A stretch of DNA of 64,000 bases, from NCBI GenBank assembly GCA_028554755.1, contig JAPTOF010000003.1, positions 27,947,501 through 28,011,500 of the forward strand, in the 5' to 3' direction. Within the stretch, counting starts at the first letter, position 1. The number at the start of each line of letters is the position of its first letter. A model generated the notes under the pieces. The model ran no database searches. It had not been told where the DNA came from and was given only the letters and a program-made list of their open reading frames with translations. Below are positions 1 to 11,700 of the stretch, piece by piece. Source of the DNA: Cordia subcordata (lineage: Eukaryota > Streptophyta > Magnoliopsida > Boraginales > Cordiaceae). The position numbers were made by a program, and so were the translations under genes.

Positions 1-1242
1 TTTTATTTTTATAATTGATGGACTGATTTAAATTTATTCAAAACTCAAGAATAAAATATCTTGCTCCCTCATTTTATTGGATACAAAGCCTTCACCTCTT
101 ACATGGCGATCACTATCTCACAAACTAGTGGTGGTTGGCAAAATGTGGTAGTGGACAGCTATTTTTAGCGACGATGGTCACACTAGGCTCGGAGTATTGC
201 AACTTGACCTTTCATCATCTTGTTTCTTTTCTTTTCTTTTTCCTTTTTTGGCCCCTTCTCGTGACTGAAAGGTGTTAAGGCTGTTTCCCATAGTTTTCTT
301 AATTTTTTTTTAAAATTTAAGTGATTTGAGCCATTTTCTTATAATTTAATATCCCTTATTTTCAGTTCTACTCCAACAATTTTCTTATTTTTTTTATCAA
401 ACTCTCAGTTTAAAGAATCTCCCTATTTTTTTATCAAACTCTCAGTTTAAGGAATCTCTATTTTAGTTTTACTCCATCAGTTATCCTATTTTAAAATATT
501 ACAGTTTTAAAGCTATGGAGAATAGGAGATGGGATTTGGGTTTTGGCTTTAAAAGATGAAAAAAACCCCTATATATAGGTGTTTTGTATTGGGATTTTGA
601 AAAATTTTAAATTTTGGAGGACGAAATGGAAGAGCTGTTGGAGCACATTAACACCAATCACTCCCCTAAATATGAAATTTTTTAATATTTAGGGTTGCTG
701 TTGGAGTAAACCTAACCAACTATGTGATGACATGCTCAACACACTCCCCGCCAATCAAAAACCAAGAACGAAACAAGTCGCTGTCCGACCACTCCACTTA
801 ACCCAAGTTCAAAGATTCGTTTTTTTTTTTCCTTCATTTTAAAGTTGAAAAAGCAGCAGCTGCCTTCATACTAATCTCGGCTCTCTGTTTCTTTCCCTTT
901 TCTTAATGCATGAGTTGTTAACCAAGAAAATGAGTATAGGAAGAAGAAAATAGAAATCCTGCCTCCTTACTGTTGCTGGAAGTTGTAATTTCACAGAAAG
1001 AAAGGTAAAGAATAACCATCTGTTCCATGAACTAGCAGTAGTTACAAACGTGATTACAGATGAGTCATCTTATAGGCTAACTTAAACGGAAAACAGTCAC
1101 TAATATTTTCAGAAACTTCCACGCTACTCGTGTTTTTTCTTTTTTTCCTCACAAATTCCAACTAATTATTCAAGACAATGAGAAGTGCACCACCAATGGC
1201 GTGCTTTTTCATCAATATTTACCATTTAAGTTTAGAAGATTA
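1..1242. other. 3' flank of the PHR1-like gene, no coding gene seen
   Basis: No convincing coding sequence on either strand. The part next to 1242 should contain the 3' UTR of the minus-strand MYB-CC gene. Between about 390 and 470 the phrase TATCAAACTCTCAGTTTAA occurs twice some 40 bp apart, a short direct duplication. A possible small inverted-repeat element is listed separately. Confidence 0.6.
369..708. mobile_element. Candidate MITE with 10-bp terminal inverted repeats
   Basis: TACTCCAACA at 369-378 is an exact inverted match to TGTTGGAGTA at 699-708, enclosing about 320 bp of AT-rich sequence with a TATATATAGG stretch near 570. The spacing fits a short non-autonomous DNA transposon. 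No target duplication was recognised, and a 10-bp match can occur by chance, so this is tentative. Confidence 0.3.
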
Positions 1243-4200
1243 TCATGATGCTGCTGTGTTTTCAGCTTTTGCTCGCTTTGTTAGAGGGAGAACGTCTTGG
1301 TCAGGTTCCCCACCAGTCTCCATTTCAAGAGATTTTTGCTCCTTAATTGGATTCTGTGACTGTTCCTCCACTGAAGTGCACGCCTTACTTGAACTTGATC
1401 CTGTAGTAACATGATCCTTTTCCAAGGCTTCCGATGTCTCATTGGCAGGTGACGCTTCACCAGAATTAGATGATGAGGCCTTTACCTTTTCTTTCTCGAT
1501 TTTCTGCTGCTTCTCAATCATCATCTGTAGGTATCTACCCTGTTCCTCGATCTGCAACTGCAATTTTCTCTGAATCTGAGGGAAAGGAAGATGTTAGTTA
1601 AGTGTAGAATCACAAGTCATCAGTTTAACTAAAAACAGCAATTATCCATGTCATGCACCACAATAAGCAGGTTTGTCTTTACATTATAAGGAAAGCCTTT
1701 TGTATAAAGGAAATTTCACTTGCCCTAGAACTTACGAAGTTATCTAATTATGACAAATATCACTAGTATTGCTCCCTACTCTAATCTCACAATCATCTCC
1801 ATCTGCAACATCATACAATTACAATGGAACTAATTGACTAGTGATGATCCATGTCATTTCAATGCGAAATCAGCATATATATATTTCCCTAGCTCGACGT
1901 TTCAAAGACTACAAGAACTGGTGAATAGTCTAACTCAAGGAAATGCTCCTTACAGGAAACCTCCACTGATGGCAAGAAATTGTCGTGGAAAGAAACTCCT
2001 CATTTTCAGGAGTCTCCACTACTAGCTCTAATCAGATTCAAGTGTTGAAAAAAACCACATAAATGCAGTATACTGTAAAGGCAAAAACACAGAAATGACA
2101 ATTTGGCAGTATTAAACATGTAAATCTGAATCACCTCAAACGTTGATAAACATTCAATGGATTTTCTCTTTAATTTCTTTCTATTCTTTTTACTGACTGA
2201 TAAAGTAGAATATTTCAAGCAAGCAAGCAACCGGAAAAATAAATAACTAAATAAATACTTTGTTGGCATAGAACATCAATGTAATGAGAAAGGCACCAAT
2301 AATTTTGTAACAACATCAAAGTTTGTGGACTGCTGTAATACATTTTCAACAAGGTAACTCAGAGGAATTCCACTGAGATTAGGTATTCACAACCACGGAC
2401 CTTGATCTTAATTAATCAGCGAAACTGTCTGCCAAACGAGAATAAATATACCATACAACTAATCATGACATCGTCAAGCTGCCTACCTCGAGTTGTTCGT
2501 GAAGCTGCTTCTGAACTTCCATCTGTAGTCTTAAAGCTTCAGTTATACCCATACTCCTGGATCAAGGGAAAAAACATTTTTGGCCACAATAATATGAGGT
2601 ACAATTCTATATTGTAGAAGGAAAAGAAATTAGATTTAGAGTCACTAATGGTACGCTAATTGAGGGTTATAGCAAATAAGCTAGAAACAAGTCAAGGAAG
2701 AAGATAGTCAGCCCAGACTGTGATTAAGATGCCTAAGATCAAGAATAAAGGAGGAGAAAAAAATCAAACCTAAATCTCCTAGGACCATGGCATATTACAA
2801 AATGCTTCAGTTTTATGAAACCTCCCAAAGCTCCAAAAAAAAAATCGTAGACTCATATTATAATTATTCCAATGGATAAATGAAAGGGTCTGTGCTACTT
2901 ATTGGCTGCTGGAAATTTCAATCATACTAAGAAATTAGAGTATTCATTATCTATGACTAGCATTAAATAATAAAAACTATTTAGCTGACCCCAACTAAGA
3001 GGATGAGGCTTGCTTTGACTTAATGAGTAACTACATTGATTGGTACTTGAATTTGAAAAAAGAAAGATTTACAGCACATAATGATATTAATTAAATATCT
3101 TGCCTCTAAAAGTCCAGTAAGAATAGCTAAGTCCAGCCCAAATGCATAGATACTACATATCACTAGATGTGGCTGAAAGCAAAAACCTCTCCTTCACAAA
3201 ATTAAATCTTCACTCTGTCTCACATACATGAGCTGCATCAGATATTCAGCATGATGTTGAGTATTAAGGCCATAACAAAAGAGTATTCTACCAGTAAAAG
3301 AAAAGAACCAGATCCTGGAGATAGTGACTAAGAGGGTGTTTGGTTTGACTTTTTTTTCTAGTCAAACTTACTTAAAGCCTAAATTAAGTTAATGAAGTGT
3401 TTGTTTTAATTAAAAATGTGCTTTTTTTAAGTGGCTTTAAGTAGAAAATAAAAAGCTCCCCAACCCCAGCTTTTGCTTTTTATGGCTTTAAGCACTTTGA
3501 AAAAAAGCAAGTTCGACCAAATCATTTACTATTTTATCCTTACCTTTTTATTTTTATTACTAAAATATCTTTACTCTTTTATCTTATACTTACCTTTTAA
3601 ATTTTATTTTAATGTCCTTAATAGTCATTTTAATTATATAACTTACTTTTCTACCTACTTTAATCAAACATATAAATACTTATTTTTATAATTATAACTT
3701 TTATTCAAACACGTAACTACTCAAAGTTGATAATAAAAAAAAGCCACTTAAAGGTAAAAGTGTTTTAAGTAACTTTTTTATAAACCAATCCAAACACCCT
3801 CTAACTAAAGGTATGCACATAATCTAGTGATTCTGTAACCTGCAGACCTTCTCTTCTTCCATGTTATACTTTCTTTTAGAGATGTTAGATGAATATCTGG
3901 TGATGTGTTCATTCAAATGTGCCTTCTAACTTAACATCATGCATAAAACTATCTAAGAGAAAAAATGACGTGCACACACAAGAGCTGCTGCACACCAGAG
4001 GTGGAGGGCAAGGGAGGAGAGTGAGAACAGACTCACATTTTCAGGTCCAAAGATGTTGTTTCTGTAGTTGTGGTCAACTTCTTTTCTGAAGTTCCTGCAA
4101 CAAGATAAAGAGAGTCCCCTTCTTCAGTTTACTTATCAAAAGGCTTTCTCACAAATGGAGAAAAAAGAAAGTACAGTAATATCAGGACCTCCACTGGTTC

Positions 4201-6662
4201 TAACAACTCAGTGTGAAGATTGAATGATGCTGTTTGAATCAACGACCGACATCAACAACACCATGCAGAAGCACAACTATGACATATGTAATCATAAATA
4301 AATGCTTAATCTTTGCCTGATTGAGTGAGACTTCAATGTCTGGAAGATGTGAATTAATGGTAAGACCCTAAGCTGGTCAGCAAAACCACTGCTAGTGATT
4401 ATTCTACAGATATAAAAAATAAATAAGAGAAAACTAATAACGTACCAGCACCTTCTGACGGTTCCGGTTTGTATCTGGCCGTTCTATACTTCTGAAATTC
4501 AAAATGGGAAAGAAAGAAACATGTCAAATTCAGAATATTAGCAATAATCCACAAGAAAAGATCGAAGCAAATTAAAGCCTTGATGGGTTCAAGGGAAGTC
4601 TCGAGATCTTAATTTTTAAATATCAGTTTTTCTTTTCACATTTACATTCCAGAGAACCTATTCAGCCCAGAAAAAATAAAATTGCACTTCCCCATCCAGT
4701 TGTATTGGCACACCATCATTGGAATTGATTACTCGCCTCAGTACATGCCAATGGAGTATTAGTTGGCGGTTCTACAAGGTTGGCTAATTTTCGGCATTGC
4801 ACAGGGACTTAGGTTGTTAAAAGATGATGGGGTATTTTGGTTTGAAAGTTTGCTGCTCAACTAAGGGTGGCCCAGTGACTTGGTCCAAAGTAGGTTTTGT
4901 GGTAAACAAAGGCCTCATTGGAGGATAAGTGTGTTGGAGGACATTAAGGGAAGGAGTGGTTTGTCACTGGGAGGTGATGAAGGCGGTCTGTAGGTAATGG
5001 GTGAAAACCTGTGCTACTGACTGCATTAATGAGAGGTTAACGACATTACAAAAAACACCAAATTGGTCTAGATATCCCTGTACCTGCAAGTGACTTTTGA
5101 CATGATAGATTGTCAAGCCTTCAACATTCATGAGCTTCAAAACACCCTTTGGAGTAGCTCCTGTAAGATGTAATTGTAGGTTGAACAAATTCAGCAATTC
5201 CCCAAATTTTGGAGGTTAGCTTGATTGAGAAGAATGGAAATTGAAGCTTACTCTCACTACCACCAAGCTTATTGACAGAATCCACAAAACTTTCGTGAAG
5301 TTCTGGAGTCCAACGCATGCGAGGCTTTGTCAGCGAGGCAGCAGAGGATGGGCTAGCAATGGGACAACTTTGTCCAGACAAAACCGATTGCTGATGATGA
5401 AGTTGGGGTTGAGGTGAAGGAGCGTCAGATTGCTGATGATGAAGTTGGGATTGATGAGAAGGGGTGTCAGTTGACAATGTCAGCAACTAGTGTTCCATTT
5501 GTAGATAAATTTAGAAACCGAGCAAGTAGACATGTAAGGAGAACAAGTATTCAAGTTTTTAGATGACAAATGTAACTCAAATGATGAAGGGAGTATACAG
5601 GGATAGAAGATGGAAGCAGAATTAAATAAGTTTCATTTTTTGCATTCTTAACTCTTGTAATTATGTTAATTTACACCTAAGAGCCCTCCATTGATTGGTT
5701 GCTCTTTTACCTGTTTGTTACACAAACACAATGACAATTAGAATGACAAATGAGAAGGAAAAGTCAGTCACTACACAATTAAGACAAAACATCATCCAAA
5801 TAGATACTGTAAATGCTGACTCTTCCAGGAATGAACCACTAGTAATAGCATAAAGTTGCTGTACATTCTCCCTAGAACTAAAGCAAAAAACTGATAGTAA
5901 CTTCAACTGGAACCCGACATGGCAGAACGGACAAAGAAGCAAGAAGAGAAATTTTATGCATTTAATTCCTGTTTATAGAGTTGAAAGTTAAATATCACGC
6001 ATGCATTATGAAAATGAAGTTCGGACATATCAATTACAAGAAGGCAATTAAATTGCTGGGCAAACCTTGGGTTCTGGATCTGGAACATTGATATCTACAA
6101 GGACATCATTCCAATTTGAATCCAATGTATCATCAACAGAGATCAACTGATCAGCCCATTCCTGCCAATCAGCTCTTTTTACATGCTCTTCAGAAGGGAT
6201 TATGTCTGTACAGGCTTCTATTTGACCATTTTGAAGATATCCATTATCAGGATAATAATGAAAATCCTGAACTGCTTCAGAACTCCAAGGTATCTCATTG
6301 TTATCCACTGGCTCGTTATTTAGTTCTAGTGATTTGACAGCAAAGTGTGAGGAATGACTGGCAACAGAAGATGCTCCATCACCCAATGACTTGGAAACAA
6401 AATGAGAATCTTGTCTTTGATCCACATGAGGGGATGCAGGAGAAAAATCATTGTTGGGGAATCCAGGAATTGGCTGAGAGGTCATTGGACTTGGTGTCCG
6501 CTCCTGCTCCGGAATGACCTGAAAAGAATCTGGCAACTTTTGACACTTTCCTTCCAAAGGAGAGGATAGCTTTGCTAAAGATGTTGGCATTGGCCCAGAG
6601 ACGCCTTTGTGTATCTGCTGCTCAGTAGATCTCTGAATAAACGATGCACGGTGCATGTCCAT
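1243..6662 (-). CDS. PHR1: PHR1/PHL-like MYB-CC transcription factor (phosphate starvation response)
   Basis: Coding exons (minus strand): 6662-6066, 5486-5252, 5160-5084, 4491-4446, 4094-4037, 2556-2487, 1575-1243; 471 aa, all junctions GT-AG and in phase. The single MYB repeat is at about residues 253-308: [12 protein letters not shown], then [14 protein letters not shown] built across an intron, then the [14 protein letters not shown] signature. The MYB-CC coiled coil is at about 339-390, with [20 protein letters not shown] and its continuation. The N-terminal half contains [12 protein letters not shown] and NWNDVL, a block shared with PHR1/PHL1 proteins; the C-terminus ends in a basic KRAKAEN stretch. 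Family knowledge: these nuclear factors bind P1BS sites (GNATATNC) as dimers, activate phosphate-starvation genes, and are held back by SPX proteins that bind the coiled coil at high phosphate. The ATG at 6662 lies just after a splice acceptor, so the leader is probably spliced. Residues 210-232 contain a small duplicated QLHHQQS unit. Whether it is PHR1 or PHL1 is not resolved. Confidence 0.93.
3332..3801. mobile_element. hAT-like MITE in an intron of the PHR1-like gene
   Basis: The ends are inverted: GAGGGTGTTTGG at 3332 and CCAAACACCCTC ending at 3801, with similarity continuing inwards (TTTAAGTGGC-type phrases on both arms). The 5'-GGGTGTTTGG terminus is typical of plant hAT non-autonomous elements. 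Flanks GTGACTAA and CTAACTAA match at 6 of 8 positions, an eroded 8-bp target duplication. It sits in the intron between the exons ending at 4037 and starting at 2556 and contains no gene. Confidence 0.65.
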
Positions 6663-8460
6663 TTCTGTCCATAAAAGAATAAATACAAACAGTTTTTGCT
6701 GTTGATGACCCTTCAGAACACAATCAAAAGATGGACTAATCTTTTATTGCCAATTGCCTTCAAGAAGAAGCAAGCCTTGCAAGAGTAAAAAGTTGTAACA
6801 TCTGCAAATGAACCAACAAAATGTTTTACCTGGAGTGAATGTAACCATCAAAAGAAATACTCCATCATAAAGCTAGACACCAAATTGTCACTAAGGGGTT
6901 CTAACATTAATTGCAAACTAGCAAGCACAATAAGATCACCAAATGTGCTGAAATTGATAAATCGTATCTCTTCTTAATCACCTCCTAGGAAATTTTTCCT
7001 TATGAAGTTTAGTGATATAAGTTAACCTATGATTGAATCCATTTCCCATCAAACTTCTTCTTAGAGGACTAGAGCACATGTTAACCAGTCTACTGCTTTC
7101 AAGGGTTCAAGACTCAAGCTCAACTGAGGCTAAGCTCAAGCCATGCTGAACAAACTACATGCCCAACCAAGCTGGAGAAGGACTACTTAAGGTTGAGCTG
7201 GATTTGTTCTCAGGCCAAGTAGTTGTAAGTCCAAAACACTCAAGATACTTTCTTTTCCGTTTTGTTATGTGGTTGGGGGGATTGACTACATAATTTAGGT
7301 GAAATCTTTAAACAGGTGATAGAAGAATTATTGCTCTACGGCTTTCAAAGCTTCTACAGATGTACTTGACAGCTTGTCTATGAGAACATCTGTCTCATTT
7401 TATGTGAAAAACCTCCAATTTCTTACCTCCCATTTTTGCAATTTTCCCTTTTATTTACATCATTGCCGTCTCTAATATATTCAATTCAAAAACACGCTAA
7501 AAAGTCTCTTCCTTTATCATGCTTCCACTTCCGACTTGGTTGATCAGAGCATAACATTTAACACAAAGCCATGCCATATTCTTTCTATTTCTAAATTCAT
7601 TATAGATTTCTAACACAATGTAAAATTCAATAATCTTCTTGAGAAATAACGCAGAATCCAGTAATCGAAAGTTACCACCTTTTAATACAAGGGAAGATCC
7701 AAACTCAAGAGAACACTTCACGAGACCCTAGTACTAATGGCAATAAACAATAAAACCAGTTGCGAATTTAATGATCAATATCAGCTAAGATTATACGGAA
7801 ACCATGAGCTAAAAAAACTTGAATCAAAACACGAAATCATTGTGATCACCATAATCATGCAACCATAATCTCAATTACACCAAGTAGGCCCCACGCCAAT
7901 CAAAACTTTCATTTGAAAAGAAACCCGACCAAATTCTCATCCTCTCAGAACCTTGAACACCACCCCAAAAAAAGGCATAAAGCCCAATAAATCCACATAA
8001 AATGGAAAAAAAAAAAAAAAGACTCAAAACTTTTCAAAATCAAATAACAACCTTTTCATTTCAACCCAAAAGAAACATATTTTCATGTGTATGTTGTGTG
8101 TATACATTTGTTGTGACCAGTGGATCGAACTACAAGATTGCCAACGTCTTGAGCCTAATGGATGCTCAACATAATTAAGCTCAATAATAAATAATTCACT
8201 AATTAACGGATAAATAAAAACTTAATCTTTTCAGAAAACAACTAATACCTTACAATTCAACCGAAATGAAATTCAATACATGTAAACGCATACATATACA
8301 CACACAAACACACATATATTATATGTGTGTGTTTATGCATGCATAGAGAGATTTAGAAAGGTAGGTGACGAACCACAAGATAGGAGAAAGCAATGGATTG
8401 GAAATTCTGACGGCGGCTGAGGAAAAGTGAAGCAACAAAGAATCAAGTGAATGAATGAAA
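6663..8460 (-). promoter_or_regulatory. Probable spliced 5' leader and promoter side of the PHR1-like gene
   Basis: No upstream in-frame coding exon was found. A candidate leader exon lies near 6769-6808, after an acceptor TTTGCAG on the minus strand at about 6809-6815. Another candidate first exon lies near 8360-8460, where the local GC rises (around GACGGCGGCTGAGG at about 8410). Just upstream on the minus strand is an A-rich AAATACAAGATAAAAAG stretch near 8477-8493 that could serve as a TATA region. Exact leader exons cannot be fixed without transcripts. Confidence 0.4.
8286..8340. repeat. CA/TG-rich imperfect hairpin
   Basis: Two arms, AAACACACATATA and TATATGTGTGTGTTT, face each other across a few bases and would form a stem of about 13 bp. 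It lies just upstream of the presumed first leader exon of the PHR1-like gene. It is probably a microsatellite that became palindromic. Confidence 0.5.
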
Positions 8461-8493
8461 TGAAATGAATCTTTTTATCTTGTATTTTATTTT

Positions 8494-11400
8494 GCAATTG
8501 TTTTTCCTGTTTTTTTTTTCTTTTTTTTTTGTGCTAAAGGAAATATATATATGTGATGCAACTTGTTTGGTATTTTATTTTTGGATGCTGACTTTCCAAT
8601 TTTGTGTGTATCGTCAGAGCTAATGATTAAAGTTGATAGGTTGTTTTACTTGCATTTGGTACCCCTTGGAGTTTTGGTAAAATAGCATATGTGGCCCCCT
8701 ATGTTTGAGAAATTACGCTGGTCACCCGGTGAGTTTGTTGAATTTTCTTTCTTTCTATGTGTTCCCTTTTTTTTTCGGTTATTAATTATTCCATCTTGTA
8801 TCAATTAGTTACACGATCTAACCATTCTTATTTTAGATGTCAACTCAATGTTTTATTCCAAGTTATCAACTTTTTGTTATGTGGTTGTCCCAAATAATTC
8901 AACATTACTTCTTCCATAATATTAACGTACTAGAAACAAAATCAATCACGAGTCACACATGAGAGAAATTTTGAAAATTTTAATTATTTCACACGAATAA
9001 ATAATAAATTGAAATTAAACATATAGATATTGGACTATCCCAATTTAAATAATTGTCTCAAAGGCAATTTCTATCTTTTTTGCCAATAAACACAATTCCT
9101 GTTGATTTATTTATTATTGAACAATAGATGTTTAAAACTATAACCATCTAAGTTGGGATTAAGGGGTAATTTAAATAATTGAGATTACCTTCAATATAAA
9201 ATTTTAGGTTCAAATCCCAAATAAGACAGGGTTGGGATAGGGTGATTGAAAAAAACAAAAGAGAGGAAGAAAAAGGAACCTATGATCATCTTGGTTTGAG
9301 TTATTAATTCTAACCCTCTATTAAAGGCCAATCAACAACTTACATTTTGTTAAAAAAAAATCATAAATTTAAACTCGTATATCGAGAAATCTCCTGTGAA
9401 TATTTAATTATCACATCACAAAAGATAGATCCAGTTTTATGCCTGCTTTACATTTGATGGTGATACCAAAGGGACTAGCCTGTCTTTTTGTCTTTTTTTT
9501 TATTAATAATAATAATAATAATGAAATGAAAAAAAATTCAAGTGCTTTGTGGGATATGATCAAAGCTAGTGGGAGTGTTTTCTTCCCTAATAATTCTAGC
9601 CGTCAACTTTCATTATTTGTACATCCGGCAAATTTCATGCACAAAAACAAGATGTTATTATGACATGACGTGACAAAAACTCCACATCATGTAGTCATAT
9701 TGGAAGCTAATATTTACATGGGAAAGACTAAAGTTGGGTTTTCCGTTTCTCTATTTGCTGAAAAGAAAATAAGCAAAAAGTGGACCAGGTCCCAATCAGT
9801 TAGAAGCTGAAATTGTGATGGCTTTTCGTGTGCGTGTAATGACATAAAAGTTAAAAAGCACTTGCGTGGTCAGCGTGCTAATGACAACTTTCTTTTTTTA
9901 ATTAGTATGCACACCGATAGAAGCAAATTAAGTGGTAGGCATAAGGAAGATCTCACTTGAAGAGATTATTTAAATAGGATGAGAATATTGAGATTAGGAA
10001 GACAATTACATCACGAATGCAAAGATTACTTTAGGATAAAAATGTAAAAACATCACCAATTAATTGCTAGAAAGAATTTCAAGATGAACAATGTTATATC
10101 ATGCACAAAAGAGCTGGTAAACTGATACTCGTGGGTCGACCTGACCTGTTTATGGCGAGTTGGGTCGACTCCTTTATTTAACGGGTCAGTAATATTAAAA
10201 TCCTAAACCGATCCTAATAGGTCAGTGGATTAGGCGGATTGTTTTGGCGGGCTAAATGGGTCACTTTGTCGGGTCGTTTTTGCAGGTTAAATGGGTTCGC
10301 GGGTCATTTTAGTGAGTTAGGCAAGTTCACATATCGTTTTGGTGAGTTAGACGGGTCATTTTGACAGGCTCACAGACCACCCACGAGTTGGCCCAACCCA
10401 ATCGGCCTATATGGTGGTTTGGGTTGGATTGACTCATTTGTTTGACGGTTCATTGAACTTTCAATTGTAATCCTTTTTTCTAGTAGATTAGATAAATCGA
10501 CCTACAATTCTCAACCTGTTTTACCGCCTCTATGCACGACCCTAAGAGCCATGTTGGAATTGATGGACATAATGACCGGTCCACACATCCAAGTACATGT
10601 CATTTCGAATTATAAAGCAGACCTTAAATGGTGTACCTAGATACTAAACTAAAGTTTTTGTTTTTTGTTTTGCTTTGCAAGGTTTTTTTTTTCTTTTCTT
10701 TTGCGAGGTTATAATAAATCAAAGTTCCTAGCCTAACTACATTAAAATTATATATACGGATGAGTGTACGTAACATGAGCAGACTCCATATTATGCAAGT
10801 TATTGTAATCCATACATTATATATTAAATACGTCATGCGAGAATGAATAAAACACTTGAGCTTTAGCAGTAGCTTCCGACACTTAAGATTAACCCCCTCA
10901 AGTGCTAGATATTAGACACCCTATTACCCAAAAATGAAAAAAAAAAACACACACACACACACACACAAAAGAATAAAAAAATTAAAAAAAAAACAAAAAA
11001 CTTTATCCATTTAAACGTCTTCTATTCTCTAGACGCTGATCGGCCATTGCTCTATGCAAGTTGCAGCGCCAATGAACTTTTCGGATTTGCAAACTGACCA
11101 ATAATGAGATTTGACAAAACTAATTAACCGAATCAAACTAGACCTTATCACCAACGTTGTCTCAATAATACAGTTAAAATCAGCCATCGTTCAAGAATAG
11201 CAGCAGCCAAGTAATTAATCAAATTGAAGCCAGCTCCATTGGTGATACAGAGGAAGGGTAAATAAGAGAAGGCAAAACACAGAAAATTATACTCTGTGCA
11301 AAGGCTAATTAAATTCGATTAATGAAAGGAACTCTTTCCTGTTTCAGTTAGCAGTTCAAGTTGAAATTAGAAGTTTCCTACCTTTCAGAAAATAATTAAT

Positions 11401-11500
11401 TCTAATGTGAAAATAATTTCACGGCTGGTCAGAAATAAGATGTGCAGGCCAAAATAAATAATGAGAATGGTTGAAAACCTCGCTGTCTATCGAACTAGCA
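8494..11500. other. Intergenic region, repeats only
   Basis: No supported gene. It holds AT-rich unique-looking DNA, a GGGTC-rich degenerate repeat (10128-10400, listed separately), a short (AC)n run at about 10950-10967, poly-A stretches, and an (AAT)n tract near 9503-9520. The right end should include the 3' UTR of the SUVR gene. Confidence 0.6.
10128..10400. repeat. Degenerate GGGTC-type tandem repeat with inverted ends
   Basis: The phrases GGGTCATTTT, GGGTCACTTTG, GGGTCGTTTTTG and GTGAGTTAGGC recur at roughly 30-40-bp spacing. The left edge has CGTGGGTCGACC and the right edge CACCCACGAGTTGG, which are partly inverted relative to each other. This looks like a decayed repetitive element rather than a gene; I cannot assign a family. 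Confidence 0.55.
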
Positions 11501-11700
11501 CTTGAAAGAATCTGATGCTTGGAGTACAAGGAAAAGCCTCTCAGCAGCTTTGTCTATTATCTGGACTCATGCCAGGGCTAGCATCAAGCTTTCGCCAATG
11601 CCTAGTCAATGATGCAGTCTTGGTGAATGCTGGTAAGGAGGATGAACAAATTGGTTCCACTCGGCGAGGGTTTCGCAATAATCTTCACCGTTGAAGGTGG

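Noticed and set aside
11590..11700. Longer C-terminal reading of the SUVR gene (frame giving DYCETLAEWNQF)
   Set aside because: It is out of phase with the upstream exon ending; the in-phase reading stops at 11701.
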